A stretch of DNA of 7,956 nt from Clostridia bacterium (GTDB taxonomy: Bacteria; Bacillota; Clostridia; Christensenellales; HGM11417). The stretch covers positions 1 through 7,956 of the forward strand of contig JAQVSX010000022.1 in the NCBI GenBank assembly GCA_028700355.1. The letters run 5' to 3'. The notes beneath the pieces are model-generated. The model had not been told where the DNA came from, made no database searches, and saw only the letters and a list, made by a program, of their open reading frames with translations. Within the stretch, counting starts at the first letter, position 1. Every line of letters begins with the position of its first letter. Below, piece by piece: positions 1 to 5,322 of the stretch. Both the position numbers and the translations under genes were made by a program.

Positions 1-1
1 G

Positions 2-190
2 CTGATATTTATCGGTTATATTTGCGGCATTGTTTCTAAACTGATAAGCGCATTTTACGGCGATTTCTTTAACAATTGGCTGCAATATATGCTTTTTTGC
101 TTTTATTGCCTTAATCTTGTTATGGTAGCTGCCGATATATGTCTGTATTTCCGCAATAAAGCTCTGGACAGGGCGGGGAGCGGGGGATAG
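2..190 (+). CDS. C-terminal fragment of an unrecognised membrane protein
   Basis: This reading frame is open from the left edge of the window and stops at TAG 188-190, so only the last 62 residues are seen. The visible part has two hydrophobic stretches, roughly residues 1-17 and 27-47 of the fragment. The first holds a small-residue-rich IGYICGIVSKL segment. The second is a Leu/Cys/Phe-rich helix. A short basic, Gly-rich tail (FRNKALDRAGSGG) closes the protein. It looks like the end of an integral membrane protein with a cytoplasmic C terminus. No family could be recognised from so little sequence. Base composition is close to that of the housekeeping genes further right and clearly richer in GC than the next gene, with which it converges. 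Confidence 0.55.
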   Translation: MIFIGYICGIVSKLISAFYGDFFNNWLQYMLFCFYCLNLVMVAADICLYFRNKALDRAGSGG

Positions 191-365
191 AATAATTTAG
201 AATTTTTGCTTTTTTAAGAAATGTCATATATTAACCAATATATAAGCTAATCTTGTTTTATTTATAAGTAATAACATCTGTATCATCAAATTTTTTTTCT
301 GATTTTATTATACTGTTTTCTTTATTCTTTTTCATGCTTATATTTTTATTAAATACTTTCCTACT

Positions 366-397
366 CAAAATATTAGTAAGTTTTAATATTTTGTTTT
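366..397 (+). terminator. AT-rich hairpin, possible weak terminator between convergent genes
   Basis: A perfect 10-bp inverted repeat (366-375 with 384-393, loop of 8) is followed on the + strand by TTTT at 394-397. It lies in the gap between the convergent partial gene (ends 190) and the minus-strand membrane gene (ends 418). The stem is nearly all A/T, so it would be weak, and on the minus strand it lacks a T tract. The rest of 191-417 is AT-rich and shows no gene I can support. Confidence 0.3.
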
Positions 398-417
398 CAC
401 GGAATCAATTTGCGTCA

Positions 418-1158
418 TTACTTACTAAGCCTCTTAAATGTATTATTTGTTAACACAAAATAAGGCAGATAAATACAAAAACCAGGTATAAAGAATATTG
501 ATATCATATTACGTCCGATAAGCATTCCAAGAAAATAAAAATAAATGTTTGCAGCTATGTATAAAAAAACATAAAATATTGTCTTTTTTCCCTTATTAAT
601 TTTTACTATTTTTTCTGTTAAATATATGAATAATGATAATAATGTTAATATACAAAAAAAGAATAATGTAAAATGATATACTTGTAATTTAATAAAATCA
701 ATAATATACATTAATACCGCAGAAATAATAATTATTAAATAACTTAGAATAAATGTTGCTGAAAAATTTATTATAATGTTATCAGGCCTATCTGTATTTA
801 ATATTTCATTTTCAATGTTTTTCGTTATTTTATTGAATATTACATAATTAAGAATACTTGATATTATTACAATAATAACTGAAATAAAATAGATGATTAA
901 ATTGTTTAAACTTAAGTTTAAATAAGCAACCCAGCTAAAATATAAAGATAAGGACTGTGTCAAAATCAATAATCTTTTTTTGATTGGAGCACCTTTAGAT
1001 TGTGAAGCTTGGGTTATATTATATGCAAATGAAAACAAATATAAAAATGTTAAAAGTGTATATAGTAATAGTATTTGGCTGAAACTAATCCAGCCAAATA
1101 CTATAATAATTAATGAACATATATTTGAGATAATAAGAAATAAATATTTTTTTAACAT
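418..1158 (-). CDS. Unrecognised polytopic membrane protein, very AT-rich
   Basis: The 246-residue product is almost entirely hydrophobic, with about eight likely membrane helices (approximately residues 5-23, 26-46, 64-80, 86-109, 132-158, 164-182, 195-211 and 216-235). Two polar loops stand out: a basic one around 52-63 (QASQSKGAPIKKR) and an acidic/basic one around 110-128 (KITKNIENEILNTDRPDN). No catalytic motif, transporter signature or known family is visible. The start is ATG 1158-1156. It is preceded by a weak AGGA about 14 bases upstream and by a good promoter (1198-1225), so the gene is probably expressed alone. Its GC content is far below that of fakA or ychF: many 60-base lines have only about 10-15 G/C. 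It also lies beside a tRNA gene. Both facts suggest acquisition by transfer, but this is inference. A short ORF on the opposite strand over its 5' end is a shadow. Confidence 0.7.
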   Translation of the reverse strand: MLKKYLFLIISNICSLIIIVFGWISFSQILLLYTLLTFLYLFSFAYNITQASQSKGAPIKKRLLILTQSLSLYFSWVAYLNLSLNNLIIYFISVIIVIISSILNYVIFNKITKNIENEILNTDRPDNIIINFSATFILSYLIIIISAVLMYIIDFIKLQVYHFTLFFFCILTLLSLFIYLTEKIVKINKGKKTIFYVFLYIAANIYFYFLGMLIGRNMISIFFIPGFCIYLPYFVLTNNTFKRLSK

Positions 1159-1197
1159 ACTTTAAAAGATAATCCTGTTGCTATAGTTACATCTACT

Positions 1198-1225
1198 ATT
1201 GTACAATCATCAAAGTATTTGTCAA
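1198..1225 (-). promoter_or_regulatory. Promoter of the AT-rich membrane gene
   Basis: On the minus strand TTGACA (1225-1220) and TACAAT (1203-1198) are separated by 16 bases. Both are close to the sigma-A consensus. Transcription would begin near 1191, giving a leader of about 33 bases before the ATG at 1158. The rest of 1226-1364 is AT-rich with no other feature seen. Confidence 0.65.
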
Positions 1226-1364
1226 GTTAATATCTTAAATTATTACAAAATTTATGTTTTCTCTTCTTATGCATTATATGATTTTTTTAGTTTTCAGTGC
1301 TTCTATCAAACTATATATTCTAATCTACTAAAACATATTTATCATTTATTTATCGAAATATATT

Positions 1365-1409
1365 AAAAAAACCATTGAAAAGCGGGTTAGCATTTTCAAT
1401 GGTTTTTTT
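1365..1409 (-). terminator. Strong terminator downstream of tRNA-Thr (can act both ways)
   Basis: A long inverted repeat pairs 1365-1381 with 1393-1409 around an 11-base loop. Its core is ACCATTGAAAA against TTTTCAATGGT, flanked by A and T runs. Read on the minus strand it starts right after the tRNA-Thr CCA end and finishes in seven T, so it fits an intrinsic terminator for the tRNA. The opposite strand also ends in T, so it could equally stop + strand transcripts. Confidence 0.85.
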
Positions 1410-1485
1410 TGGAGCTGTTATCGGGACTTGAACCCGAGACCTCGTCCTTACCAAGGACGTGCTCTACCGCCTGAGCCATAACAGC
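1410..1485 (-). tRNA. tRNA-Thr (anticodon GGU)
   Basis: The complement folds as a full cloverleaf. The acceptor stem is GCTGTTA with TAACAGC, the D arm contains GCTCAGGCGGTAGAGC, and the anticodon stem CGTCC/GGACG encloses the loop TTGGTAA with anticodon GGT. The T arm is TCGGG-TTCAAGT-CCCGA. The discriminator base is T and CCA is encoded (1412-1410). Total length is 76 bases. The anticodon reads ACC/ACU threonine codons. It is transcribed alone, from its own promoter to a terminator that begins at the last base. Confidence 0.97.
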
Positions 1486-1501
1486 GCAAACATCGGCTTA
1501 T

Positions 1502-1530
1502 ATTATATTTTAAAAGAGGGCTGTTGTCAA
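1502..1530 (-). promoter_or_regulatory. Consensus promoter of tRNA-Thr
   Basis: On the minus strand a perfect TTGACA (1530-1525) and a perfect TATAAT (1507-1502) are separated by 17 bases, the ideal sigma-A arrangement. The predicted start, near 1495, is about 10 bases before the mature 5' end of the tRNA at 1485. Confidence 0.9.
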
Positions 1531-1640
1531 GATTTTAGTGCCGACTTTGGCGATTTATTATAGGTGTCAATTGAAATTAGAAATGCAACACTTTAAAGTT
1601 TTTAATGTTTTGTTTATGTAATAAAATAATGTTGCTTTTA

Positions 1641-1694
1641 TTTAACAGCGGGACAGGGCAACGCTGGGGTGCGAGCCTCTTAGCTGCTGTAAAA
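1641..1694. other. GC-rich patch with internal pairing, function unknown
   Basis: In the 298-base gap between tRNA-Thr and fakA, bases 1646-1689 contain 30 G/C out of 44, while both flanks are very AT-rich. TTTAACAGC (1641-1649) can pair with GCTGTAAA (1686-1693) with one bulge, enclosing the region. CAGCG (1646-1650) can alternatively pair with CGCTG (1662-1666). No reading frame, T tract or known riboswitch consensus was recognised. It could be a structured RNA, a copy of a dispersed repeat, or part of the 3' untranslated region of fakA. The rest of 1531-1783 shows nothing definite. Confidence 0.35.
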
Positions 1695-1783
1695 GTATAA
1701 CGGGCGGAAAATGCTGTACAATATAGGCTTTATTCTAAACCGATTTTTATTTCCTTTATAGCATACCTAAGTAGGCTTTAATG

Positions 1784-3412
1784 TTATTCCAAAGATACAA
1801 TATAATAATATATCGGCTGACCGCCGTAGTAGCAGTCTACCTCGCAATCGGAATATTTTTCTTGAAGCTGCTCTTTGAGAAGATTAGCATCTTCTTCCTT
1901 TACATCTTCGCCGTAATAAAGAGTTATCATTGTATGGTTTTGGGTTAATGTTTTATCGATTAAGCTCGTTGTTACTTCGTTTATGTCGCTGCCCTTGGTT
2001 AGAATGTTTTTGTGGTCAAGGCCTATTATGTCACCCTTTTTAAGCTTAAAGCCGTCTACTTCGGTAGAGCGGACGGCGTATGTAACCTGCCCTGCGTTTA
2101 CCGTATCGAGTACAGAGGACATATTAGCCGCATTTTCTTCAACAGTGGCATCGGGATTGAATGCAAGCGCCGCCGCAAGCCCCTGAGGAATGTTTTTTGT
2201 GGGTATTACATGTAGCTGCTTACCCTCTATAAGTGCGTTTGCCTGCTGTGCCGCAAGAATTATATTTTTGTTGTTGGGAAAAATAAATACATGGTCGCAG
2301 TTTATTCTTGATGCCGCCTCGGCAATGTCGTTTGCCGACGGATTCATTGTCTGCCCGCCTTCAAGTACTGCGTCTACAAGCAAATCCTTAAAAATATTTT
2401 TAAGCCCTTTGCCTGCGCATACCGAAAGCATACCCTGTTCTTTTTTCTCGGCTTCACGCTGCGCCACAAGCTGCCTGTTTTGTTCAAGCATATTTTCTAT
2501 TTTTATTTTGTCAATTTCGCCTAAACTAAGAGCCGCCTCTAACAGTTTGCCGGGCATATTGGTGTGTACATGCACCTTTACAAAATCGAGGTCGCCTATA
2601 ACCAAAACGCAGTCGCCCAAAGTCAAATAGGTTTCTCTGAGTTTGTCTATGTCTGCCTTTGTGGTCTTTTTGTTGAGGTTTATAATAAAAAATTCTGTGC
2701 AGTAGGCAAATTCTATATCGCCTAAATTAAGTAGGTCTGCATGCTCTGATACATCGCCTGTACTTTCCTCAGAAAGCTGCTCTGTCTCTTCTATCTCTTC
2801 TCCCAAAACGCCTTTAAGCATACCCTTGAACATTATTACAAGGCCTTTGCCTCCGGCATCGACTACGCCCGCTTTTTTCAGTACGGGTAGCATATCGGGG
2901 GTTTTTTCAAGTATGTTTTCGCCCGCCTCAATTATCTGGGGCAAAAATTTTTCAAAATCGTTTTCCTTTTTGCTTACGGCAAGCGCCGATTCGGCAACTA
3001 TTCTGATAACAGTAAGCATAGTACCTTCTTTAGGCTTGCTTACGGCATTGTAAGCGATTTCTGTGCCGCTCTTTAAAGCCTTAGCGAAGGTTTTTGTGTC
3101 TATTTCTTTATTTTCTTTTATTACAGAACAGAATCCCCTGAGAATCTGAGAGGTGATAACGCCCGAATTGCCCCTTGCGCCCTTTAATGCGCCTTTGGAA
3201 ACAGACTCTGCCAAGGTGTCTAAATTGTTGCCCTGATACTCGTTCATTTCGGCAAGAGATGACTTTAACGTCAAAGACATATTTGTGCCGGTATCGCCGT
3301 CGGGTACGGGGAAAACATTTAAAGAATCTATATGCTGCTTATTTGCATCAAGCAGCTTTACTCCGCTTGTAATGATTTTGCGGAACGTATTAGCATTGAT
3401 ATTTTTTAGCAT
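1784..3412 (-). CDS. fakA: Fatty-acid kinase ATPase subunit FakA (YloV/DAK2 family)
   Basis: FakA transfers phosphate from ATP to a fatty acid held by a FakB carrier. The acyl-phosphate feeds phospholipid synthesis through PlsY or PlsX, so the enzyme serves salvage of exogenous fatty acids in the cytoplasm. The 542-residue length is normal. Residues 1-200 form the DhaL-like nucleotide-binding domain, with NVFPVPDGDTGTNM at 32-45 (metal-binding Asp38 and Asp40), GARGNSGV at 78-85, KPKEGTMLTV at 126-135 and DAGGKGL at 185-191. An acidic linker (205-226) leads to the middle domain, where Cys238 (AYCTEF) and His281/His283 (VHVHT) match the conserved Cys and HxH residues of the family. The remaining C-terminal part is the FakB-binding region. 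The start at 3412 is supported by GGAGG about 10-15 bases upstream. It lies 65 bases after yloU, in the common Firmicutes order. No FakB gene or recG is visible nearby. Confidence 0.95.
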   Translation of the reverse strand: MLKNINANTFRKIITSGVKLLDANKQHIDSLNVFPVPDGDTGTNMSLTLKSSLAEMNEYQGNNLDTLAESVSKGALKGARGNSGVITSQILRGFCSVIKENKEIDTKTFAKALKSGTEIAYNAVSKPKEGTMLTVIRIVAESALAVSKKENDFEKFLPQIIEAGENILEKTPDMLPVLKKAGVVDAGGKGLVIMFKGMLKGVLGEEIEETEQLSEESTGDVSEHADLLNLGDIEFAYCTEFFIINLNKKTTKADIDKLRETYLTLGDCVLVIGDLDFVKVHVHTNMPGKLLEAALSLGEIDKIKIENMLEQNRQLVAQREAEKKEQGMLSVCAGKGLKNIFKDLLVDAVLEGGQTMNPSANDIAEAASRINCDHVFIFPNNKNIILAAQQANALIEGKQLHVIPTKNIPQGLAAALAFNPDATVEENAANMSSVLDTVNAGQVTYAVRSTEVDGFKLKKGDIIGLDHKNILTKGSDINEVTTSLIDKTLTQNHTMITLYYGEDVKEEDANLLKEQLQEKYSDCEVDCYYGGQPIYYYIVSLE

Positions 3413-3477
3413 AGAAAAGTTTAGTCCTCCAAATAAATAAATCCGTATATAAATACATAAATAATAAAACCCTTAAT

Positions 3478-3828
3478 TTATAGCTTTATGCCGATAACAT
3501 TTACATTAACTGTATCGACAATCATTCCCGTAAAATTTTCTACATGATATTTTACGGCTTCTTTAAGAGAGTCGCAAACCGCCTTGATAGAAACGCCGAA
3601 TTTTATTATGACAAAAAGGTCAATAAAAATCCTGTCTTCGCTGGTGGAAACCTTTACACCCCTGCTTTGCGAATCTTTCTGAAACAATTCTGCCAAGCTG
3701 TCTGTAAGTCTTCTCGAAACCATTTCAACAATGCCGTAACATTCCCTTGCCGCATGACCTGCGACAATGGCAATGGTTTCGTCTGTAATGCTTATTTGTC
3801 CGTATGCATTATGCGTGTTGACAGCCAT
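3478..3828 (-). CDS. yloU: Asp23/Gls24 family envelope-stress protein YloU
   Basis: The 116-residue product matches the small Asp23/Gls24 (DUF322) family. It has the typical beginning GQISITDETIAIVAGHAARECYGIVEM (residues 10-36), then a basic/acidic linker, a central hydrophobic strand IFIDLFVIIKFGVSI, an amphipathic helix, and the end VDTVNVNVIGI. Members associate with the cell envelope or affect alkaline and envelope stress responses. The exact role of the YloU branch is not settled. The start ATG 3828 is preceded by AAGGAGAGG at good spacing. It is the first gene of a two-gene unit with fakA, a pairing conserved across Firmicutes, and is transcribed divergently from rpmB. A + strand ORF over the same bases is a shadow. 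Confidence 0.92.
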   Translation of the reverse strand: MAVNTHNAYGQISITDETIAIVAGHAARECYGIVEMVSRRLTDSLAELFQKDSQSRGVKVSTSEDRIFIDLFVIIKFGVSIKAVCDSLKEAVKYHVENFTGMIVDTVNVNVIGIKL

Positions 3829-3858
3829 AAAACCTCTCCTTATTATTTGCTCAGTTTT

Positions 3859-3887
3859 ATTTTACAATAAAACATAGCTTTTTGCAA
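3859..3887 (-). promoter_or_regulatory. Promoter of the yloU-fakA unit
   Basis: On the minus strand TTGCAA (3887-3882) and TAAAAT (3864-3859) are separated by 17 bases. The start of transcription would be near 3852, about 24 bases before the yloU ATG. That leaves just enough room for the AAGGAGAGG ribosome binding site. It stands back to back with the rpmB promoter. Confidence 0.75.
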
Positions 3888-3938
3888 CAATAAATATATA
3901 TTCAATTACAGTTAAAATTTGAAACCTGAAAAATATAC

Positions 3939-3967
3939 TTGCAAAAAAGCCTTAATAATGATATTAT
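3939..3967 (+). promoter_or_regulatory. Promoter of rpmB
   Basis: TTGCAA (3939-3944) and TATTAT (3962-3967) are 17 bases apart. Transcription would begin near 3974, giving a leader of about 65 bases. The leader contains a small hairpin, ACGGC (4001-4005) with GCCGT (4009-4013), just before the ribosome binding site. The -35 hexamer is identical to that of the divergent yloU promoter. Confidence 0.75.
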
Positions 3968-4039
3968 ATTATCTGTTGTTTTAATAAAAATTAAAATTAT
4001 ACGGCTATGCCGTTTACAATAAACAGGAGGTTTTTTATT

Positions 4040-4231
4040 ATGGCAAAGGTATGCAGCGTATGCAATAAAGGTAAGATGGGCGGCAATTTGGTAAGCCACT
4101 CTCACAGAAAGACACCCAAAATTTGGAGCGCTAATCTGCACAAGGTTAAAGTTGTATCTGAAAACGGAAGTCAGACAAAAGAGTATGTCTGCTCTAAATG
4201 CTTAAAAAGCGGCAATGTTAAAAGGGCATAG
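4040..4231 (+). CDS. rpmB: 50S ribosomal protein L28 (bL28), zinc-ribbon form
   Basis: L28 is a small component of the large ribosomal subunit. The 63-residue protein has the expected start MAKVCSVCNKGK, the central HSHRKTPKIWSANLHKVKV core (residues 20-38), and a basic end. Two CxxC pairs (Cys5/Cys8 and Cys51/Cys54) make this the zinc-binding C+ type. The open frame extends upstream to 4007. The ATG at 4040 is chosen because AGGAGG (4025-4030) lies nine bases before it and because family members begin with this MAKxC sequence. Its position, divergent to yloU-fakA, is the standard Firmicutes arrangement. No clear terminator was found between its stop and the tRNA promoter at 4318. Confidence 0.97.
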   Translation: MAKVCSVCNKGKMGGNLVSHSHRKTPKIWSANLHKVKVVSENGSQTKEYVCSKCLKSGNVKRA

Positions 4232-4317
4232 TAAAGCTTTGCGTTTTAGTTCCCTGTATTATATTTTTTGCGGAAAGCCTGCCCACTATGCGCCGCCAAA
4301 TAATTTATGATAAAATA

Positions 4318-4346
4318 TTGACTTAAACAGCCGTATATGCTAAAAT
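4318..4346 (+). promoter_or_regulatory. Promoter of the tRNA-Leu / tRNA-Gly(GCC) unit
   Basis: TTGACT (4318-4323) and TAAAAT (4341-4346) are separated by 17 bases. The predicted start, near 4353, is about nine bases before the mature 5' end of tRNA-Leu. Confidence 0.8.
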
Positions 4347-4361
4347 AATTAAGCTTGTTTT

Positions 4362-4445
4362 GCGGACGTGGCGGAATTGGCAGACGCGCCAGACTTAGGA
4401 TCTGGTATCTTTGATGTGGGAGTTCAAGTCTCTTCGTCCGCACCA
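4362..4445 (+). tRNA. tRNA-Leu (anticodon UAG)
   Basis: The 84-base gene has acceptor stem GCGGACG/CGTCCGC, D arm with TGGCGGAATTGGCAGACGCG, and anticodon stem CCAGA/TCTGG around CTTAGGA with anticodon TAG. An extended variable region is typical of class II tRNA-Leu. The T arm is GAG-TTCAAGT-CTC. The discriminator is A and CCA is encoded. It reads CUA/CUN leucine codons. It is the first of two tRNAs in one transcript; the next begins 28 bases later. Confidence 0.96.
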
Positions 4446-4473
4446 AAAGGCTTAAAAACATTAACAAATATAA

Positions 4474-4548
4474 GCGGAAATAGCTCAGTGGTAGAGCATC
4501 GCCTTGCCAAGGCGGGGGTCGCGAGTTCGAATCTCGTTTTCCGCTCCA
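4474..4548 (+). tRNA. tRNA-Gly (anticodon GCC)
   Basis: The 75-base cloverleaf has acceptor stem GCGGAAA/TTTCCGC, D arm GCTCAGTGGTAGAGC, and anticodon stem CGCC/GGCG around TTGCCAA with anticodon GCC. The T arm is CGAG-TTCGAAT-CTCG. The discriminator is T and CCA is encoded. It reads GGC/GGU glycine codons. A terminator follows 15 bases later. Confidence 0.97.
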
Positions 4549-4563
4549 AAACTTAAAAACGGG

Positions 4564-4594
4564 CAAGCACCAAAATTTTGATGCTTGTTTTTTT
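4564..4594 (+). terminator. Terminator after tRNA-Gly(GCC)
   Basis: CAAGCA (4564-4569) pairs with TGCTTG (4582-4587). After one C-A mismatch the stem continues with CAA/TTG. Seven T follow (4588-4594). It separates the Leu-Gly transcript from the next tRNA-Gly, which has its own promoter. Confidence 0.85.
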
Positions 4595-4638
4595 GTGTAA
4601 AAAGTAAAATAGCCTTGCGGTAATTTTTTTAAATTATA

Positions 4639-4667
4639 TTGCCTAAACACAAAAAAAGGTATATAAT
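4639..4667 (+). promoter_or_regulatory. Promoter of tRNA-Gly(CCC)
   Basis: TTGCCT (4639-4644) and a perfect TATAAT (4662-4667) are 17 bases apart. The predicted start near 4674 is about 12 bases before the tRNA. Confidence 0.8.
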
Positions 4668-4685
4668 ATGCTGTATAATATTTAT

Positions 4686-4760
4686 GCGGAAGTAGCTCAG
4701 TGGTAGAGCATCGCCTTCCCAAGGCGGGTGTCGCGAGTTCGAATCTCGTTTTCCGCTCCA
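4686..4760 (+). tRNA. tRNA-Gly (anticodon CCC)
   Basis: This 75-base tRNA is identical to the tRNA-Gly(GCC) gene at 4474 except at three positions. Acceptor base 7 is G instead of A, which leaves a G-U pair with the unchanged partner. The first anticodon base is C instead of G. One variable-loop base is T instead of G. The anticodon loop TTCCCAA reads GGG glycine codons. The discriminator is T and CCA is encoded. It has its own promoter and terminator. The high identity indicates recent duplication followed by an anticodon change. Confidence 0.95.
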
Positions 4761-4770
4761 AAGCAAAGCT

Positions 4771-4806
4771 AAAGGTTTGATAACTTATGTGTCAGACCTT
4801 TTTTTT
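4771..4806 (+). terminator. Terminator after tRNA-Gly(CCC)
   Basis: AAAGGTTTGA (4771-4780) pairs with TCAGACCTTT (4792-4801) over ten base pairs, one of them G-T, with an 11-base loop. It is followed by T to 4806. It begins ten bases after the tRNA CCA end. Confidence 0.9.
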
Positions 4807-4923
4807 GTTGCAATAAGTGCAATATTTGCTGATAACTTATTTCAAGTTAAAAATTCATATTTTAGCGGCAATTTAATTTCAATCTATATGTTTAGTAAAT
4901 TTTGATAATTATCTTTAATAGTA

Positions 4924-4952
4924 TTGACAAACATATCACACTGTGATATAGT
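4924..4952 (+). promoter_or_regulatory. Promoter of the padR-DUF2812 unit
   Basis: A perfect TTGACA (4924-4929) and TATAGT (4947-4952) are separated by 17 bases. The predicted start lies near 4959. The spacer, the -10 box and the start site are all covered by two palindromes, so a protein bound there should block RNA polymerase. Confidence 0.85.
4933..4949. promoter_or_regulatory. Operator palindrome 1 (probable PadR site)
   Basis: ATATCACACTGTGATAT is a perfect 17-base palindrome about a central base. It occupies the promoter spacer and the first half of the -10 box. It matches the second palindrome at 15 of 17 positions and lies 20 bases, about two helical turns, from it. Binding by the adjacent PadR protein is inferred from position and from the autoregulation usual in that family. 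Confidence 0.75.
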
Positions 4953-4969
4953 ATATCATACTATGATAT
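4953..4969. promoter_or_regulatory. Operator palindrome 2 (probable PadR site)
   Basis: ATATCATACTATGATAT is a second perfect 17-base palindrome, overlapping the predicted transcription start. Together the two sites define the pattern ATATCAYACTRTGATAT. Same-face spacing of 20 bases suggests cooperative binding of two dimers. Confidence 0.75.
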
Positions 4970-4998
4970 AGGAATGTTAAAAAGGTAAGAGTGAAATT

Positions 4999-5322
4999 AT
5001 GGCCATGAATTATGAGAAAATTAGAAAACGATTTTTGCCGATGACTGAAACCATGTTCTATATTCTGTTATCAATTAGGCAGGAGCGGCACGGCTACGGA
5101 ATAATGAAGCATGTCAAAGAATTGACCGGCGGCAGAATAGAACTCGGTGCAGGAACAGTTTATCAAAGTCTAAAAAAGTTAGAGGGTGATGGATTGATAA
5201 TGCATACCCAAGAGGTTGAAGCGCGAAAGAATTATATAATAACCGAAATTGGAGAAAAGATACTTATAGAGGAAACTGCAAGAATAAAAGAAATATATAA
5301 TAATTTAGGGAGTATTTTATGA
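4999..5322 (+). CDS. PadR-family transcriptional repressor
   Basis: The 107-residue protein is a short (subfamily 2-type) PadR regulator. It has a winged helix-turn-helix at about residues 14-80 with the characteristic elements MTETMFYILLSI (14-25), HGYGIM (31-36) and GAGTVYQSLKKLEGDGLI (50-67). A wing and a C-terminal dimerisation helix ending IKEIYNNLGSIL follow. Such proteins are usually dimeric repressors released by small molecules, often drugs or phenolics, and they commonly control their own operon. Two 17-base palindromes over its promoter fit this. The ATG at 4999 is taken as start with AAAGG about 13 bases upstream; an ATG at 5005 is an alternative. The stop overlaps the start of the DUF2812 gene by four bases (ATGA), so the two are translated together. 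The ligand is unknown. Confidence 0.92.
   Translation: MAMNYEKIRKRFLPMTETMFYILLSIRQERHGYGIMKHVKELTGGRIELGAGTVYQSLKKLEGDGLIMHTQEVEARKNYIITEIGEKILIEETARIKEIYNNLGSIL

Noticed and set aside
980..1165. A 61-codon + strand frame opposite the start of the AT-rich membrane gene
   Set aside because: It has no ribosome binding site, and the minus-strand frame is four times longer with a promoter.
1365..1485. tRNA-Thr 3' end as an attachment site for an integrated element
   Set aside because: No second copy of the tRNA end and no integrase gene are visible in the window, so only the compositional change is reported.
1983..3372. Several + strand frames of 65-146 codons opposite fakA
   Set aside because: They are antisense shadows of a conserved gene, without ribosome binding sites or recognisable domains.
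4007..4039. An upstream in-frame ATG that would add 11 residues to L28
   Set aside because: The AGGAGG at 4025-4030 lies downstream of it and points to ATG 4040, which gives the family's MAKxC start.
3902..4141. A minus-strand 79-codon frame overlapping rpmB and its promoter
   Set aside because: It overlaps the conserved L28 gene and the rpmB promoter, and has no translation signals of its own.
4232..4300. A possible terminator after rpmB (GCTTTGCG against CGGAAAGC)
   Set aside because: The pairing has a mismatch in the middle, the loop is long, and no T tract follows the right arm.
4246..4761. A 171-codon minus-strand frame across the tRNA cluster, and a 62-codon + strand frame over tRNA-Leu and tRNA-Gly
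   Set aside because: Both are translations through tRNA genes. Peptides such as [12 protein letters not shown] are well-known spurious products of tRNA regions. The tRNA folds, promoters and terminators explain the sequence.
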